A stretch of DNA of 15,194 nt from an uncultured Propionibacteriaceae bacterium. Lineage in GTDB: Bacteria; Actinomycetota; Actinomycetes; Propionibacteriales; Propionibacteriaceae. The DNA is taken from assembly GCA_937988865.1 (NCBI GenBank), contig CALKHV010000016.1, positions 1 through 15,194 of the forward strand, given 5' to 3'. Below the pieces are notes generated by a model. That model did not search any database. It was given only the letters and a program-made list of their open reading frames with translations, and was not told the DNA's origin. This document shows positions 1 through 7,218 of the stretch, one piece after another (within the stretch, counting starts at the first letter, position 1; the number at the start of each line of letters is the position of its first letter). Both the position numbers and the translations under genes were made by a program.

Positions 1-1
1 G

Positions 2-74
2 TATCCCCAACGGGATTCGAACCCGCGCTGCCGCCTTGAAAGGGCGGTGTCCTGGGCCGCTAGACGATGGGGAC
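2..74 (-). tRNA. tRNA-Glu (anticodon TTC)
   Basis: Read on the minus strand this folds as a 73-nt tRNA. The acceptor stem GTCCCCA pairs with TGGGGAT (first pair G-U), followed by discriminator A. The T arm contains GGTTCGAATCC. The anticodon stem CCGCC/GGCGG holds the 7-nt loop CTTTCAA with anticodon TTC (plus-strand positions 38-40). The next base is C, and the window edge prevents checking for an encoded CCA end. It lies 90 bp downstream of the NlpC/P60 gene, behind a strong hairpin, so it is probably transcribed separately. Confidence 0.96.
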
Positions 75-117
75 CCGTGTTCCCGGCAACCGCCGGACCG
101 ACTGGTCAAGACTAGTG

Positions 118-153
118 GACGCCGCCCGCTGGCCAAAACCCGCGGGCGACGTC
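118..153 (-). terminator. Strong hairpin downstream of the NlpC/P60 gene
   Basis: GACGTCGCCCGC and GCGGGCGGCGTC (minus strand) form a 12-bp stem with one U-G pair and a 12-nt loop. It starts 11 bp past the NlpC/P60 stop codon and lies before tRNA-Glu. There is no clear U-tract, which is common in high-GC actinobacterial terminators. A TANNNT sequence (TAGTCT) just after the stem could be the -10 box of the tRNA gene, but this is weak. Confidence 0.6.
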
Positions 154-164
154 CGAGGGGAAAC

Positions 165-1520
165 TCAGCCCATCCGTGAACCGCCCCTGAACGGCATCGA
201 GGTGACGGACGCGTACTTGATGCCGGCGCGTGGGTTCGCGGCGTGGATGATCATGCCGTTGCCGATGTAGATGCCCACGTGGCTGACCGGGGTGTAGTAG
301 AAGACGAGGTCCCCGGGGCGCAGCTGGCTGAGCGTCACGCGCTGGCCCACCTGGTACTGCTGGCTCGACACGCGGGGCAACGTGATGCCGACCGTGCGAT
401 AGGCCAACAGGCTGAGGCCGGAGCAGTCGAAGGAGTTGGGACCGGTGGCACCCCAGACGTAGGGCTTCCCGAGCTGGGCCGTCGCATAGGCGATGACTTT
501 CGCGGCCATCTCACTGGGGGTCGCCGGGGGAGTGACGACGGTCGTTCCAGCTGGTGCAGTCACCGACAGATAGAGGGCGGTGACCCAGCGGACGGCACCG
601 ATGTAGACAACCTGGGCGCGTCCGTTCTCGACGACACCCGTGATCTTCAGCGCCGTGCCCTTGGGCACCGAAGTCACAGTGATCGAGTCGGTGCCGGAGG
701 TGGTGCGGATGTCGAGCAGGGTCGTGGCGTAGCGCGTCCCGATCGTCGCGGGCACCGGGGGCGCGGGCACGGTCGACGTGGCGTCGACCGGAGCCACGTA
801 ACTGTTGTTGACCCAGCGCAGCGCGTCCTTCCAGATGATCTGTGCCATGCCATTGGTCACGGTGCCGGTGAGCGAGAGGATCGTGCCCTTCGGGATGTCG
901 CCCAGCGAGGTGTAGTCACTGCCCGACGTCGTGCGGATCATGAGGTCTGTGGTGGCGCGCCCATAGCCGGTCACGGGCGGCAGGCTGGTCGCGCTGGTGC
1001 TGGTCGTCAGGTAGGCGGTGCTCACCCAGCGCAGCGTCCCGTTCTGGGTGATCTGGCTCCACGTCGAGCTCACCTTGCCCGTCAGGGTGACGGCCACGCC
1101 CTTGGGCAGGACGCTCACGATGGCGTAGGTGATTCCCGGGCCCGAACGGACGTTGAGGTTGGCCGTGGTGACGGCCGTGCCGGTGGCGCCGGACGACGAC
1201 GTGGACTCCGCCGTCGCCTGCTCGCCGGTGACGTACGTGCCCGAGATCCAGGCCTTCACGCCCTTGTAGGTCACGGGAACCCACCCGTTGACAGGGACGT
1301 CGGACTGCACGAGCGTGGCGCCCTTGGCGAGCACGCCCACGACCGGGTAGCTGGTGGCCGGGCCGGAGCGGATGTTCACAGCTGCGGTGGCGGTCACCGC
1401 CCCGAAGTCGGCATGGGCCAGAGGCCCGGCGATGGCGGTGCCACCGATCAGGAGGGCGCACAGCGTCAGGGACGCGGCACCCAGGCGCACGCCAGAGCGC
1501 ACTGAGGACAGAAAAGACAC
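165..1520 (-). CDS. Secreted NlpC/P60 cell-wall endopeptidase with four SH3b-like repeats
   Basis: Probable exported peptidoglycan hydrolase, of the class that cuts stem-peptide bonds next to D-Glu/diaminopimelate. I place the start at a GTG (1520) giving 451 aa, because AAGGA lies 8 nt upstream; GTG 1526 is too close to it, and the longer frame from 1604 runs through a leader hairpin. Residues 1-37 are a signal peptide ending LAHA. Four SH3b-like repeats follow (about 44-105, 118-177, 188-245, 262-320), each with an NIRSGP, NVRSGP or IRTTSG motif and a W-V/I-S/N/T-x-x-Y end. The NlpC/P60 domain (about 335-451) has catalytic Cys366 in DCSGL, His414 in SHVGIY and His426 in IIHAANP. Linkers are Thr/Ser/Pro-rich. 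Family and export are clear; the exact bond cut is inferred. Confidence 0.93.
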   Translation of the reverse strand: MSFLSSVRSGVRLGAASLTLCALLIGGTAIAGPLAHADFGAVTATAAVNIRSGPATSYPVVGVLAKGATLVQSDVPVNGWVPVTYKGVKAWISGTYVTGEQATAESTSSSGATGTAVTTANLNVRSGPGITYAIVSVLPKGVAVTLTGKVSSTWSQITQNGTLRWVSTAYLTTSTSATSLPPVTGYGRATTDLMIRTTSGSDYTSLGDIPKGTILSLTGTVTNGMAQIIWKDALRWVNNSYVAPVDATSTVPAPPVPATIGTRYATTLLDIRTTSGTDSITVTSVPKGTALKITGVVENGRAQVVYIGAVRWVTALYLSVTAPAGTTVVTPPATPSEMAAKVIAYATAQLGKPYVWGATGPNSFDCSGLSLLAYRTVGITLPRVSSQQYQVGQRVTLSQLRPGDLVFYYTPVSHVGIYIGNGMIIHAANPRAGIKYASVTSMPFRGGSRMG

Positions 1521-1581
1521 GGACACGTTCCTTCCGACGACTCCCAAGTCGCGAGGGGACAAAGAATTGATGCTGTGTGGA

Positions 1582-1621
1582 GGGGACCCCAGACGCTTCC
1601 CCACGTCTCGGCGGGGTCCCC
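1582..1621 (-). other. Hairpin in the leader of the NlpC/P60 gene
   Basis: A perfect 9-bp arm pair, GGGGACCCC with GGGGTCCCC, encloses a 5-bp inner stem (AGACG/CGTCT) with an 8-nt loop and a 4-nt bulge. It lies about 60 nt upstream of the chosen GTG. A second small stem (CGACT/AGTCG) abuts the ribosome binding site. A TANNNT box (TAGCGT, 1632-1637) would place the transcript start next to the first hairpin, but there is no good -35. The rest of the 357-bp gap (1521-1877) shows only a terminator-like stem next to 1878; I see no gene in it. Confidence 0.45.
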
Positions 1622-1844
1622 AACGTTCCGGACGCTAGTGGAGCAGGGCCCGGTTCCACGGGGCGTTGAAGGGTCTCATCTGCGGCAGGCAAGTCGACAC
1701 GCCGAGTACCGGTGAAAATGACAGACGTGGAATTCCATGAGCGGGATTCGCCAAAAGTCGGTTGACAAGGGGTTTCAGTGGAACCTCGTCGATGTCACGC
1801 TCACTGCGGATCTGGGTGATCACAGGCCAAGAGGACGCTGAGAA

Positions 1845-1878
1845 AACCTCACTCAGGTCTGAATGCCAAGTTGAGGTT
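1845..1878 (-). terminator. Terminator-like stem after the GroEL-apical-like gene
   Basis: On the minus strand AACCTCA pairs with TGAGGTT across a 20-nt loop and runs straight into TTTTCTC, giving a stem followed by a short U-rich tail. The 5' arm begins inside the stop codon of the gene that ends at 1878. Confidence 0.45.
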
Positions 1879-2534
1879 CAGGGCTCGATCACCCAGGAAC
1901 CGCTTGCGTCCGCCACCAGCCGGGCAGCGGTGCCGTAGACGGCGCGCGGGACGAAGCCGCTGCGTAGATCGACCCGGGGGACGCCCGTGGCACCCGTGCG
2001 CGCGGCCAGGTCAGCGAGTGTCTCGGCGCTGCCGGTCAGGGCCACGGGAACAAGCTTCCCGGCGGTGGCGTTGACGACGAGCGTCCTCAGGGTGCTCTCA
2101 TCGAACGAGGGCGCTGCGAGGACAATGGGCGCATGCTCCTCAAGGGCGCGTTCGAGGCTCTGCAGAATCTCCCGGAGCTCGGTCACCTCGTCGAGGCAGA
2201 CCAGGACGGTCGCCCCTTCGACGATCGCACGGGCACCGTGCGTCGCCAGCCCGGGGTCGGCGAGGGTGAGTCCGAGACGGTCGGTGCGGGCCAGCTGGGC
2301 GTCCAGTACGGCCTGCGCGGCCGCGTCGAGGCCGGGACGCGGGCCCGCGTCCGGCTCGGGGACGTAGGTGGGCGGCGGCGCCTCCGCGTCCAGCCCGGGA
2401 AGGTCGCGATCAGGCGGGGCCATCGCCTTCCGTTCGGCGGCCACCCGCGCGGCCCGGTCGGCGAGTGCGGCGGCCACGAGCAGCATCAGCCCGATCCCGA
2501 GGATCAGCCAGAAGCCGGTGGTGAGGTGCCCCAT
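1878..2534 (-). CDS. Single-pass membrane protein with a GroEL apical-domain-like C-terminal half
   Basis: 218 aa. Residues 7-24 form one hydrophobic helix after a short N-terminus, followed by a charged stretch (25-37) and a Pro/Asp-rich linker (about 39-66). Residues 100-216 read like the GroEL apical domain: ATVLVCLDEV, then a helix with LERALEEHAPIVLAAPSFDE, then TLRTLVVNATAGKL, then LADLAARTGATG. GroEL has the equivalent series 'LEKV..GKPLLIIAEDVEGEAL-TLVVNKxRG...DIAxLTGG'. No equatorial or ATP-binding motif (DGTTT) is present, so it cannot be a chaperonin. It could present a peptide-binding surface at the membrane. There is no clear Shine-Dalgarno; the ATG lies 7 nt after TACTCT, suggesting a leaderless mRNA. 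The role is unknown; the resemblance is from memory. Confidence 0.8.
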   Translation of the reverse strand: MGHLTTGFWLILGIGLMLLVAAALADRAARVAAERKAMAPPDRDLPGLDAEAPPPTYVPEPDAGPRPGLDAAAQAVLDAQLARTDRLGLTLADPGLATHGARAIVEGATVLVCLDEVTELREILQSLERALEEHAPIVLAAPSFDESTLRTLVVNATAGKLVPVALTGSAETLADLAARTGATGVPRVDLRSGFVPRAVYGTAARLVADASGSWVIEP

Positions 2535-2541
2535 GGATCCC

Positions 2542-2547
2542 AGAGTA
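2542..2547 (-). promoter_or_regulatory. -10 box TACTCT, leaderless start
   Basis: TACTCT fits the actinobacterial TANNNT -10 consensus and ends 7 nt before the ATG of the gene at 1878-2534. Transcription would start at about the initiator codon. No clear -35 is visible; tRNA-Lys lies just upstream. Confidence 0.45.
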
Positions 2548-2568
2548 GGCGGTGGGGTGGAGCGCAGG

Positions 2569-2641
2569 TGCGCCCACAGGGGCTCGAACCCTGGACCCGA
2601 GGCTTAAAAGGCCCCTGCTCTACCGACTGAGCTATAGGCGC
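2569..2641 (-). tRNA. tRNA-Lys (anticodon TTT)
   Basis: A 73-nt cloverleaf on the minus strand. The acceptor stem GCGCCTA pairs with TGGGCGC (one U-G), then discriminator A. The D arm starts AGCTCAGTCGGTAGAGC. The anticodon stem GGGGC/GCCTC has loop CTTTTAA with anticodon TTT (plus-strand 2606-2608). The T arm contains GGTTCGAGCC. The bases after the discriminator are CCT, so the full CCA is not encoded. It lies between the patatin gene and the GroEL-apical-like gene. Confidence 0.96.
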
Positions 2642-2677
2642 GCGTCGACAAGTCTAGGGCACCCTTCGCGGCCACCT

Positions 2678-4171
2678 TCACGGCTGCGCGAGCCAGGGTG
2701 GGGGAATGTCCACCCCACCCGGATGGCCCTCGAACCGCTCCCACCACGCGGACGCACCAGCAGGCAGGATGCCCTCGCGGGTCCGCGCGACGCGATCGCG
2801 CAGTTCGTATTTGGTCCGCGTCAGGGCGACGAGGTCGGCCTCGGTGTGGGACGCGGGGTCGAGGACCAGCCGCTCGAGTTCCCACGCCCGGACGCGCAGC
2901 CGGATGATCTCCTGGTGCAGGGTCTGCTCGCTTGCGAGGGCGCTGAGGTGTTCCTCCGCGGCGCGCATCCACCCGTAGTCGAGATTGATCCGGATGAGCC
3001 CCGGGTCGATCGTCAGGGGGTCGTGCACCGGTACCTCCGGCTGGATCACGACCGCCCCCGCAGACCGTGCGTAGGCGACCTCGTCACGCTCGCCCTCGTC
3101 GGACAGGATCTCGATCGACCGCAGCGCGAGCGAGAGCATCGACTTGCCGGCGAACGACTCGGCACGGGGCACCCCCGGTGGCGCGGACGCGATCACCCAC
3201 GCCTTGTCGACCCCGAGCGGCCCGATGGCCATCTCGGCCGGAAGGTTCTCGCGCAGGCCACCATCGACGTAGTGCTCGTCATCCATCCGCACCGGGGCGA
3301 ACACTCCAGGGATCGAGCAGGACGCCAGCACGCCGCGGGAGAAGTCGTGGGTGGAGCCTGCGATGGGGACGTCGTCGCGGTCGACGATGCGTCCGTCCTG
3401 GCGCATGAAGCGAAGGTCGCCCGACTCCAGGGCGACGAAGCCGATGCGAACCTCCAGGCCCGACGACTCGACTCTGGACGACTGGTAGGCCCCGCCGGCG
3501 AGCAACTGCTCGATGAGGGGGCCCGGCCGGTACATCGATCCGGTCCGTTCGGCGCCCCGCACGATCGCGGCCAGGTCGCCGCCCGCGCGTCCCAGTCGTG
3601 GCAGCGCGCTCACGATCTGCATCACCATTGCGGGCGTCCACTCGGAGGCGTCGATTGCGGGTTCGCGCTGCGCGATGGCGAGGGTCTCGGCCTGCGGGTC
3701 GAGCGTTCCGTCGAGGGGGTCGTCCGGATCGTCGGGCGAGCCTGCGGATTCCGTGCGTCCGAAGGGGAAGGGGAGCTTGGGAAGGGTGAACTCCCGCGTC
3801 ACGCGGGCGTCCGGACGCACGATCGACGCCCACTCGGCCCCGCGCGAGCGCAACACGCTGTACCACGGACGCTCGGTGAACATGTCGGCCTGCGACTCCA
3901 TCGACAGCCACAACTGCTCGAGCTCGAGGACGCCGGCGGCCTGGCCCTCGGCGTCGCCGTGCTGGGCGAGCATCGCCACGAGGATGGCGCCCGCGGACGT
4001 CCCCACCATGACCGTCGGATGGATCCCGACCACCTCGTACAGGTACCGCAGGGCGCCGATCTGGAAGCTTGCCCGCGCTCCGCCGCCCGACAGGACGATG
4101 CCCTCCCGCACCTGCGGTGCAAAGCGGGAGCCGACAGGACCAGGGAGGCCGAACCAACCACGACGCGACAT
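2678..4171 (-). CDS. Patatin-like phospholipase / lipid acyl hydrolase
   Basis: 497 aa from an ATG at 4171; the same frame stays open far upstream but there runs antisense to the CDF gene. The patatin Ser-Asp dyad is intact: Ser59 in GTSAG and Asp303 in VDGG. The oxyanion segment is SGGGARAS (28-35), which keeps the Gly-rich run and Arg but has Ala where many members have Gly (GGGxRG). GALRYLYEVVGI after it is typical of the fold. The C-terminal region is helical and rich in Glu/Arg/Leu. No signal peptide or membrane segment is seen, so it is probably cytosolic. It is divergent from a metal transporter (69 bp apart). The start lacks a normal Shine-Dalgarno but has TACGCT 6 nt upstream. The natural lipid substrate is unknown. 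Confidence 0.92.
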   Translation of the reverse strand: MSRRGWFGLPGPVGSRFAPQVREGIVLSGGGARASFQIGALRYLYEVVGIHPTVMVGTSAGAILVAMLAQHGDAEGQAAGVLELEQLWLSMESQADMFTERPWYSVLRSRGAEWASIVRPDARVTREFTLPKLPFPFGRTESAGSPDDPDDPLDGTLDPQAETLAIAQREPAIDASEWTPAMVMQIVSALPRLGRAGGDLAAIVRGAERTGSMYRPGPLIEQLLAGGAYQSSRVESSGLEVRIGFVALESGDLRFMRQDGRIVDRDDVPIAGSTHDFSRGVLASCSIPGVFAPVRMDDEHYVDGGLRENLPAEMAIGPLGVDKAWVIASAPPGVPRAESFAGKSMLSLALRSIEILSDEGERDEVAYARSAGAVVIQPEVPVHDPLTIDPGLIRINLDYGWMRAAEEHLSALASEQTLHQEIIRLRVRAWELERLVLDPASHTEADLVALTRTKYELRDRVARTREGILPAGASAWWERFEGHPGGVDIPPPWLAQP

Positions 4172-4177
4172 GTCCCC

Positions 4178-4183
4178 AGCGTA
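4178..4183 (-). promoter_or_regulatory. -10 box TACGCT, leaderless start of the patatin gene
   Basis: TACGCT (TANNNT) is followed by GGGGAC and then ATG, a 6-nt spacing that puts the transcript start at or next to the initiator codon. It lies in the 69-bp divergent gap with the CDF gene. No convincing -35 is seen. Confidence 0.5.
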
Positions 4184-4240
4184 GGCGTCACGTCCTGCGG
4201 GGGACGCGGGGGAGGTGGAGCGATCTGGGAGAATGGGCCG

Positions 4241-5188
4241 GTGACCCCCGCTGCAACCACCTCTCACCAGCCCGTCGACCTCACGCGATACGCCTGGCTG
4301 TCGATCGCGGCGGCGCTGGTGACCATCGCACTGAAGACTGCGGCGTGGCGCCTCACCGGTTCGGTGGGACTCCTGTCTGACGCCGCGGAATCGGTGGTCA
4401 ACCTCGTCGCGGCGATCGTGGCCCTCATAGCTCTTCGCGTGAGCATCAAGCCGCCCGACAAGAATCACAACTTCGGCCACTCGAAGGCGGAGTACTTCTC
4501 GGCGGCCATCGAAGGGATGATGATCTTCGTGGCGGCCGGCGTGATCATCCTGACCGCGTCCGATCGTTTCATTCACCCGCAACCGCTGCAGAACGTGGGC
4601 GTGGGCCTCGCTGTCTCGGTGGTCGCGTCCCTGGTCAACGGCGGGGTCTCCTTCGTCCTGCTCAGGGCTGCCAGGAAGTACCGCTCGATGACGCTGGAGG
4701 CGGACGGGAAGCACCTGCTGACCGACGTCTGGACGTCCGTGGGCGTGGTGGTCGGCGTCATGCTCGTCTGGTTGACGAAGTGGGAACGACTGGACGCGAT
4801 CGTGGCCTTCGCGGTCGGGGTGAACATCCTGGTCACCGGTTGGCAGCTGATCGCGAAGTCGACGGCGGGTCTCATGGACGTCTCGCTGCCCAAGGAGGAC
4901 AACCAGGCGATCCGCGACATCCTCGACCGGTACGCCGGGCCGACGCTGCAATTCCACGCGCTGCGCACGCGTGAATCGGGGCATCGACGCTTCATGATGT
5001 GCCACATGCTGGTCCCCGGGGTGATGACCGTCCAGCGGTCCCACGACATCATCGAGGCCCTGACCGCCGACCTGCTCACGGTCTATCCCGACATGACGAT
5101 CACCATCCACACCGAACCGATCGAGGACCCACGCTCCTACGAGGACGAGGAACTCTGGCGCGACCTGCCCACGGGGCTCGACACCTGA
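4241..5188 (+). CDS. Cation diffusion facilitator (CDF) metal efflux transporter
   Basis: 315 aa from GTG 4241, with GGGAGA 8 nt upstream; the longer open frame upstream is antisense to the patatin gene. It is a membrane antiporter that moves divalent metal out against protons. Six hydrophobic helices precede a cytosolic C-terminal ferredoxin-like domain (about 220-300). Family marks are SVGLLSDAAESVVN in TM2, the loop FGHSKAEYFSAAIEG, and HLLTDVWTSVGVVVG in TM5. The TM5 site is canonical His158-x3-Asp162. In TM2 the usual H/D-x3-D position reads Glu50-x3-Asn54, with Asp47 nearby, so the metal cannot be assigned. GAGAAT lies 6 nt before the GTG, so a leaderless start is also possible. Its stop lies 10 bp from that of the convergent kinase gene. 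Confidence 0.93.
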   Translation: MTPAATTSHQPVDLTRYAWLSIAAALVTIALKTAAWRLTGSVGLLSDAAESVVNLVAAIVALIALRVSIKPPDKNHNFGHSKAEYFSAAIEGMMIFVAAGVIILTASDRFIHPQPLQNVGVGLAVSVVASLVNGGVSFVLLRAARKYRSMTLEADGKHLLTDVWTSVGVVVGVMLVWLTKWERLDAIVAFAVGVNILVTGWQLIAKSTAGLMDVSLPKEDNQAIRDILDRYAGPTLQFHALRTRESGHRRFMMCHMLVPGVMTVQRSHDIIEALTADLLTVYPDMTITIHTEPIEDPRSYEDEELWRDLPTGLDT

Positions 5189-5202
5189 GTGGTGTGACTC
5201 AG
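5181..5202. terminator. Small hairpins shared by two convergent genes
   Basis: ACACC/GGTGT (5181-5185 with 5191-5195) overlaps the alternative CTGAGT/ACTCAG (5185-5190 with 5197-5202). Both stop codons, of the CDF gene and the GHMP kinase, fall inside. The stems are short and no U-tract is present, so termination here is plausible only. Confidence 0.35.
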
Positions 5203-6389
5203 AGGGGCTGCGCCGGGCCTCCCGGCCGGGTGACCAGCGTCGACGCGTTGGCGCCCACCTCGGGGTGTGCGGCACGGTAGGCGCGGAGCCAGTGCTCGGC
5301 GAAGGCGTCCGCGTCGGACGCAGACACGAGTGCCCACACGCTTCCCCCGAAACCGGCGCCGAAGGCGGAGGCGGCGCTCGCACCCAGCTCCCGCGCGAGG
5401 CGTGAGAGGTCGACGGTTTCCCCGACCTGGTTGCCGAGGTGGGTCGTGGCGAGGTGCATCGAGGCGTCCACGAGGTCGCCGAACCGGTCGAGGTGACCCG
5501 CCGCGAGCGCGTCAGCAGCTTCGGGGATGACGTGGTTGGACTCGACGAGGAACTGGTGGAGTCGAGTGCTGAGATCGTCGGACGTGGCGACGAGGGCGCG
5601 CAATCTCTCGGACGCATCGTGGGCGGATGCGACGGCGTCCGCGATGGTGACGTCCGCGCGTCCGGTCTCGGTGTTCCACGTCCGGACGATCTCGACGCAG
5701 GCCCGGGATGCACGGTTGTACCGCTCTCGCGCTGATCCGGTCTTCTCGGCGAGCACGCCGCTCACGGCCACCACGAATCTCAGGTCATCGGGAAGGACCA
5801 CCTGACGTTCACGTCGAACCGGGCAGAACGAGAACACGCTCAACTCACCGGGCCTGCAGCAGAGCATGGCGGTATGGTCCTCGGACCCTCCGAACGTGCC
5901 GACGCCGCGATGCCCGGCGAGCGAACCGAAGCTCATGCCGTTCTCGACGCAGGCCAGGTAGCCCGCGAGATCGGCGTCCTCGTGGATGTTGGCCTGCCAG
6001 GCGTCCGAGGTCAGGAAGCCGCCTCGGTCGGCGAGCGTGAGGGCGGACGCGACCAGCAGCGCGCTCGACGAACTCATGCCACTCGCGAGTGGCAGGTCGG
6101 ACGTGATGTCGAGGTGAGTCGGCGGGAGCGGGCCGAAGTTGCTGGTCAGCCGATCGACGACGGTCTGCAGGTAGTGGCCCCAGTGGCCGTCGGGGAGGTC
6201 GGGCTCGACACCGGGCAGCAAGTGGATGGGCTCGGGAAAGGCGTCGCTCTGCGCGGTGACGCCGACGTTCGCGTCCCTGGCCTCGACCCGGACGCCGCGA
6301 TCAACGGCGGCGAGCAGGCTCCGACCGCCCGCGTAATCGGTGTGCTTGCCCAGGACCTCCAGACGTCCGGGGGCGAACCAGCCAGTCAC
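5199..6389 (-). CDS. Galactokinase-like GHMP sugar kinase
   Basis: 396 aa, probably ATP-dependent phosphorylation of a sugar at C1. The start is a GTG inside a 4-bp GTGA overlap with the preceding nucleotidyltransferase, with GAGGT 6 nt upstream, so the two are translationally coupled. All three GHMP motifs are present: APGRLEVLGKHTDYAGG (6-22), PLASGMSSSSAL (100-111, ATP loop), and FGAGFGG near 343-349. GTFGGSEDH (164-172) carries the likely catalytic Asp171. Galactokinases have GEHTDY at motif 1, where the Glu contacts sugar; here it is Lys15. With the coupled nucleotidyltransferase it probably makes a sugar-1-phosphate for activation to an NDP-sugar. A database would likely call it galactokinase; I would not assign galactose. 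Confidence 0.86.
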   Translation of the reverse strand: MTGWFAPGRLEVLGKHTDYAGGRSLLAAVDRGVRVEARDANVGVTAQSDAFPEPIHLLPGVEPDLPDGHWGHYLQTVVDRLTSNFGPLPPTHLDITSDLPLASGMSSSSALLVASALTLADRGGFLTSDAWQANIHEDADLAGYLACVENGMSFGSLAGHRGVGTFGGSEDHTAMLCCRPGELSVFSFCPVRRERQVVLPDDLRFVVAVSGVLAEKTGSARERYNRASRACVEIVRTWNTETGRADVTIADAVASAHDASERLRALVATSDDLSTRLHQFLVESNHVIPEAADALAAGHLDRFGDLVDASMHLATTHLGNQVGETVDLSRLARELGASAASAFGAGFGGSVWALVSASDADAFAEHWLRAYRAAHPEVGANASTLVTRPGGPAQPL

Positions 6390-7192
6390 AGCCGCACCTC
6401 GTGGCCGCGCAGGGCGTCGGCCACTGCGGCGATGTCGCCCCGCGACGACAGGTCGAGGACGCCGGCCTCCACAGGCACCACATCGAACCGGACGCCCTCA
6501 CCCAACTGGAGGCGGACGGCGTCGACGATCTCGTACTCACCGCGGGGGGACAGGCCGGTGCGGGCGATCGCGTCGAAGATCGATGCCTCGAACAGCCAGC
6601 AGTTCATGCTGACCAGCGCGTGATCCCCGAAGCGGGCGAGGGTGTCGGCGTCCGGCTTCTCGATGATGCCGGTGAGGACGCCGTCGAACACGTCCAGCAC
6701 CGCGTAGGCCGCGACACGGTCGGCAGGGATGTTCGAGTGCGCGACCAGGGCGTCCCGGGCGAAACCCAGCGTCCCTGAACCCGGGACGTCGCGCAGCCTT
6801 GCGACGGCGTGGGCGGGGTAGAAGTTGTCGGAGTTGATCATCAGCACCCGCTCGCCGGCGGCGAACGCCTCGGCGGCGGCAAGCGCGTCGGCTGTGCCCA
6901 GGGGTTCGGGTTGAATGGCGTAGCTGACGGTCACGCGCGTCAGGGGGAGGGTGTCGTAGTACTCCCGGACGGCGTCGTGTTCGGGGCCCAGGACCAGGCA
7001 GACGTCGGTGAAGCCGGCGTCCGCGAGGTCGGAGATGACGTGGTCGAGGAAGGGGCGTCCGACCGAGATCATCGCCTTGACGCCGGCGTCGGCCGCCTGT
7101 TGTTGCGCGGGGTCGAGGTCGACTCCGTCGACGGACCTGCGCATGCGGGAGCCGAGGCCCCTCGCGAGGATCACGGCTTTGCGTCCAGGCAT
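6386..7192 (-). CDS. Sugar-1-phosphate nucleotidyltransferase
   Basis: 268 aa, GT-A-type pyrophosphorylase that joins a sugar-1-phosphate with an NTP to give an NDP-sugar. The N-terminus KAVILARGLGSRMRRS (5-20) is a variant of the GGxGTR nucleotide loop, with Arg11 where the first Gly usually lies. Lys39 in GVKAMISVGRPFLD, PEPLGTADAL (95-104) and the metal site NSDN (Asp122) follow the family order; EKPDAD and SMNCWLF come later. There is no C-terminal acyltransferase helix, so it is a single-domain enzyme. It overlaps the downstream GHMP kinase by 4 bp and starts 26 bp after cysE. Its ATG follows TACGAT by 6 nt, so it may have its own promoter. The nucleotide and sugar are not readable from the sequence. 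Confidence 0.86.
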   Translation of the reverse strand: MPGRKAVILARGLGSRMRRSVDGVDLDPAQQQAADAGVKAMISVGRPFLDHVISDLADAGFTDVCLVLGPEHDAVREYYDTLPLTRVTVSYAIQPEPLGTADALAAAEAFAAGERVLMINSDNFYPAHAVARLRDVPGSGTLGFARDALVAHSNIPADRVAAYAVLDVFDGVLTGIIEKPDADTLARFGDHALVSMNCWLFEASIFDAIARTGLSPRGEYEIVDAVRLQLGEGVRFDVVPVEAGVLDLSSRGDIAAVADALRGHEVRL

Positions 7193-7198
7193 GCGCCG

Positions 7199-7204
7199 AT
7201 CGTA
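7199..7204 (-). promoter_or_regulatory. -10 box TACGAT, leaderless start of the nucleotidyltransferase
   Basis: TACGAT (TANNNT) ends 6 nt before the ATG at 7192, inside the 26-bp gap after the cysE stop. The gene has no recognisable Shine-Dalgarno. The two-gene kinase/nucleotidyltransferase unit may therefore be expressed apart from cysE. Confidence 0.45.
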
Positions 7205-7218
7205 GCGGCGTCGCCCGA

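Noticed and set aside
243..1505. 420-codon open frame on the plus strand opposite the NlpC/P60 gene
   Set aside because: Translation is Arg/Gly/His/Asp-rich without domains, whereas the minus strand encodes a clear multi-domain secreted hydrolase. A GC-rich antisense shadow.
1635..1823. 62-codon minus-strand ORF upstream of the NlpC/P60 gene
   Set aside because: No ribosome binding site, no recognisable similarity, untypical codon use; reads as leader DNA.
1521..1877. c-di-AMP (ydaO) riboswitch expected upstream of an NlpC/P60 gene
   Set aside because: The conserved core bases (GGGTGAATC and CCGAACCCG..CAGCTAACC type) are not found on the minus strand.
2552..4240. Long plus-strand extension upstream of the CDF gene
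   Set aside because: It passes through tRNA-Lys and opposite the patatin gene; the CDF homology begins just after GTG 4241, which has a ribosome binding site.
4172..5713. Long minus-strand extension upstream of the patatin gene
   Set aside because: Low-complexity sequence antisense to the CDF gene; the patatin fold starts after ATG 4171.
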